Source: Chondrus crispus (taxonomy: Eukaryota > Rhodophyta > Florideophyceae > Gigartinales > Gigartinaceae). Taken from it: a stretch of DNA of 64,000 bases. Both the position numbers and the translations under genes were made by a program. Of the stretch, positions 62,199-64,000 are shown one piece after another. The stretch spans positions 161,866 to 225,865 of the forward strand of contig NW_005178923.1 of NCBI RefSeq assembly GCF_000350225.1, written 5' to 3'. How positions within the stretch are numbered: the stretch's first letter is position 1; each line of letters starts with the position of its first letter. The notes beneath the pieces are model-generated. The model saw nothing but the letters and a program-made list of their open reading frames with translations. It was not told where the DNA came from and made no database searches.

Positions 62199-63456
62199 TG
62201 TAGCATAAGCCCCCGGACGGCTGGGGGTCTAGCTATAGTTACGTAGACCTGCGCACGCGAGAAAACCAAGACAAAACAAAGCAATGTAGGAACGAACGCG
62301 GGTTAGTGGTGGCGTGGTAGCGCAGGGGGCGCGGTCGCGATCACAGTACGCGTTAGGGCAGATCGACGCGCTCGACGCCCCGTACGGCGCTAGTTGACGT
62401 TCTAGTGCCGACAGGCGGAGGCAGATGCAGCTCGCTCGCGTACATTTGCGGCCGCTCCCCTCGTAGTTCCTAACTTAGAAGCGCGAGTAAAGAATCGCGT
62501 TAAGAATAAGCGTCGGTTAGCTGGCGGTGAGGTTCTGGCCAAGCCGATGCTTGCCCATCCCCTCCGCCATCGGCTCTTGTAGCATAAACACCCTCACGGA
62601 GAAGGGTGTTTGCTCACAGCTCGACGGAGACTCCGGATCGGGGGAAGACGGGGAAAGGGAGCACTACCAGCTATCGGAACCGGGCGAGCCCGGGTAGCGT
62701 GGTAGGGCGGGATCGGAGGTGGTCCGCGTGCGTATGGGCGGATGGACGCCTCGACGCCCTGGCGCGGTACTGGGTAACGGTCCAGTACCGACGGGCAGAG
62801 GCGGATCTGGCTCGCCGCGCGCGACCATTACCCGCGGGGCTCCGTACTAGGCAGACGCAAACGTCGCTCGCGTTGTCTAGAATAAAGCGGCGGAACCTAG
62901 GTGGTAGGTTCTGGACAAGCCCGTGCTTGTCCTCTCCCCTCCGCCGCCGGTCCGCTCATATTTAATATACGAACCTCTATAGTAACACTACAGTACCGAG
63001 GTACTGTAGTGCAGGTCGGCCTGCACTGTACGGTGTCAGCATCGGTGCTGACAGTATACGTGGTACCCGTGTGTGCGCTTCATACGCACCTGGTGCACGT
63101 GTGCACGTGTGCAGCGGGGCACACGTGGACACGCTCGGTGGTACTGTAGAGCGTCGGGCTCTACGGCAACCAAATCAATCGTGATCTAATCTGAAGTGAG
63201 TCCCCCAGGGGGGGTTATGCTACAGCTCCCAATGATTTAATATAGAAGTTAGTGGTCTAATCAAATTTGTTAAAGTGTCTACCTCGTGGCTTACACGGTA
63301 AGCCCGTGCGCATCGCTCCACATTGCCCCGCTGTACACGTGCACAGCTATCCCCGCGCGCGTACTTACAAGCGGGCGTGTGCGCGCTGTAAAGCTAGTTG
63401 CGGGTGTACAGTCGTCACCCCCCGAAGTAAATATTCACCTCTGTGATTATGCTACA
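62199..63456 (+). mobile_element. family X, copy X4 (outer element)
   Basis: Starts TGTAGCATAAGCCCCC and ends GTGATTATGCTACA, flanked by GCCTG at 62194-62198 and 63457-63461. The left half (62199-62577) and right half (63225-63456) are the two parts of one element interrupted by X3. The combined length is about 611 bp, matching X2. Confidence 0.88.
62578..63224 (+). mobile_element. family X, copy X3 (nested inside X4)
   Basis: 647 bp, TGTAGCATAAACACCC...GGGGGGGTTATGCTACA, flanked by GCTCT and GCTCC (one mismatch). Contains TATTTAATATAC near 62960 and hairpins GTGCAGG/CCTGCAC (63009-63026), TGTCAGCA/TGCTGACA (63034-63053) and GTAGAGC/GCTCTAC (63146-63164), each with TCGG in the loop. Confidence 0.92.
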
Positions 63457-64000
63457 GCCTGGAACTGAATCATACTGAAAATATTCTACAATGGCTGGAC
63501 GTATAATCAATGGATGGGATATGCATTTGTTGTAGCCCTGAGGGGCCTTGTCAAAGCCTTTACACTGAATGCATCTGGGTCAATGCATGTTTCATTCCCC
63601 GCTGTTTGGGGCGTAATTTGTTCGAAACTGGAGAGCGTTTATAGTAAATGCGGTGCTCGCTGCGTCATTGACTCTGCGGTCTAGAGAGGAGCATTGCCGA
63701 TCTTTATAAAGTCTTCTCAAGACGCGTATTTGAGTAGCACAATGACCCTTCGTTGTATAAGCAGTTAATACAGGCGCCGTTGGGACGGCCTGCTTCAGAG
63801 TGGGGTATGCAAGTCTGACATGGTACTTGTAGGAGATTGAAGGACAGGTTGATGTCCGAAGACAACGGTGAGCATAAGATACTTTGCCCACAACTAAACT
63901 GTGGTGTAATCTACGAACTCCCGTAGTTGGGATTATTCAGATCCTATCCTCGTCCATGCGTCCATATGAGTGTCAAGGCAAATTACTTCATATATCAGAA
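63457..64000. other. terminal 0.54 kb, no supported gene
   Basis: Only short frames. No motif, repeat or element end recognised. Confidence 0.5.

Overview
This is a eukaryotic nuclear window that behaves as a transposon graveyard. Host genes are few, short and nearly intron-free. Almost everything else is LTR retrotransposons, DNA transposons and short non-autonomous elements, many of them nested. The compact genes, the mixture of Ty1/copia and chromodomain Ty3/gypsy elements, and the absence of plant- or animal-type gene structure suggest a red alga of the Chondrus type. That placement is inference from general knowledge; no organelle or rRNA marker is present to confirm it.

Layout. 1-4345: degenerate Ty1/copia element (copia-1, + strand) entering from outside the window. 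4378-13229: a pogo-like DNA transposon (- strand) split by a 6751-bp Ty1/copia element (copia-3, 4881-11631). Copia-3 has 251-bp LTRs that differ at a single base and an uninterrupted 1600-residue gag-pol. 13472-18256: another Ty1/copia element (copia-2, - strand) with LTRs, a perfect 5-bp target duplication and a copia-type half-tRNA primer site. 20.4-27.8 kb is the gene-bearing part: a secreted beta-propeller protein with a duplicated promoter, a kinase-like gene with one probable intron, a broken WD-like remnant, a Sel1-repeat gene and a C2H2 zinc-finger gene. 28650-33908: a chromodomain Ty3/gypsy element (- strand) that landed inside an unidentified open frame; the frame reads through if the element and one target copy are removed.

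34.6-48.5 kb holds broken genes: an ABC-transporter fragment, PIF/Harbinger and hAT transposase pseudogenes, copia gag pieces, and a decayed duplicate of the beta-propeller gene. It also holds an array of four 28-bp palindromes. 48.5-56.3 kb is a decayed copia element on the - strand, cut up by members of a TIR family (family Y). 57.2-60.8 kb is a decayed gypsy element on the + strand.

The most unusual content is two families of short non-coding elements. Family X has termini TGTAGCATAA/TTATGCTACA and is 613-660 bp when not interrupted. Family Y has termini TGTAGTGCAAT/ATTGCACTACA and is about 1.05 kb. Both make 5-bp target duplications, share an AATCTAATCTAA tract, and nest in each other and in themselves. 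Family X also carries a conserved run of hairpins with TCGG loops that show compensatory base changes. I do not recognise these families, and they are the best candidates for something undescribed. All statements come from reading the sequence; no database search was possible.
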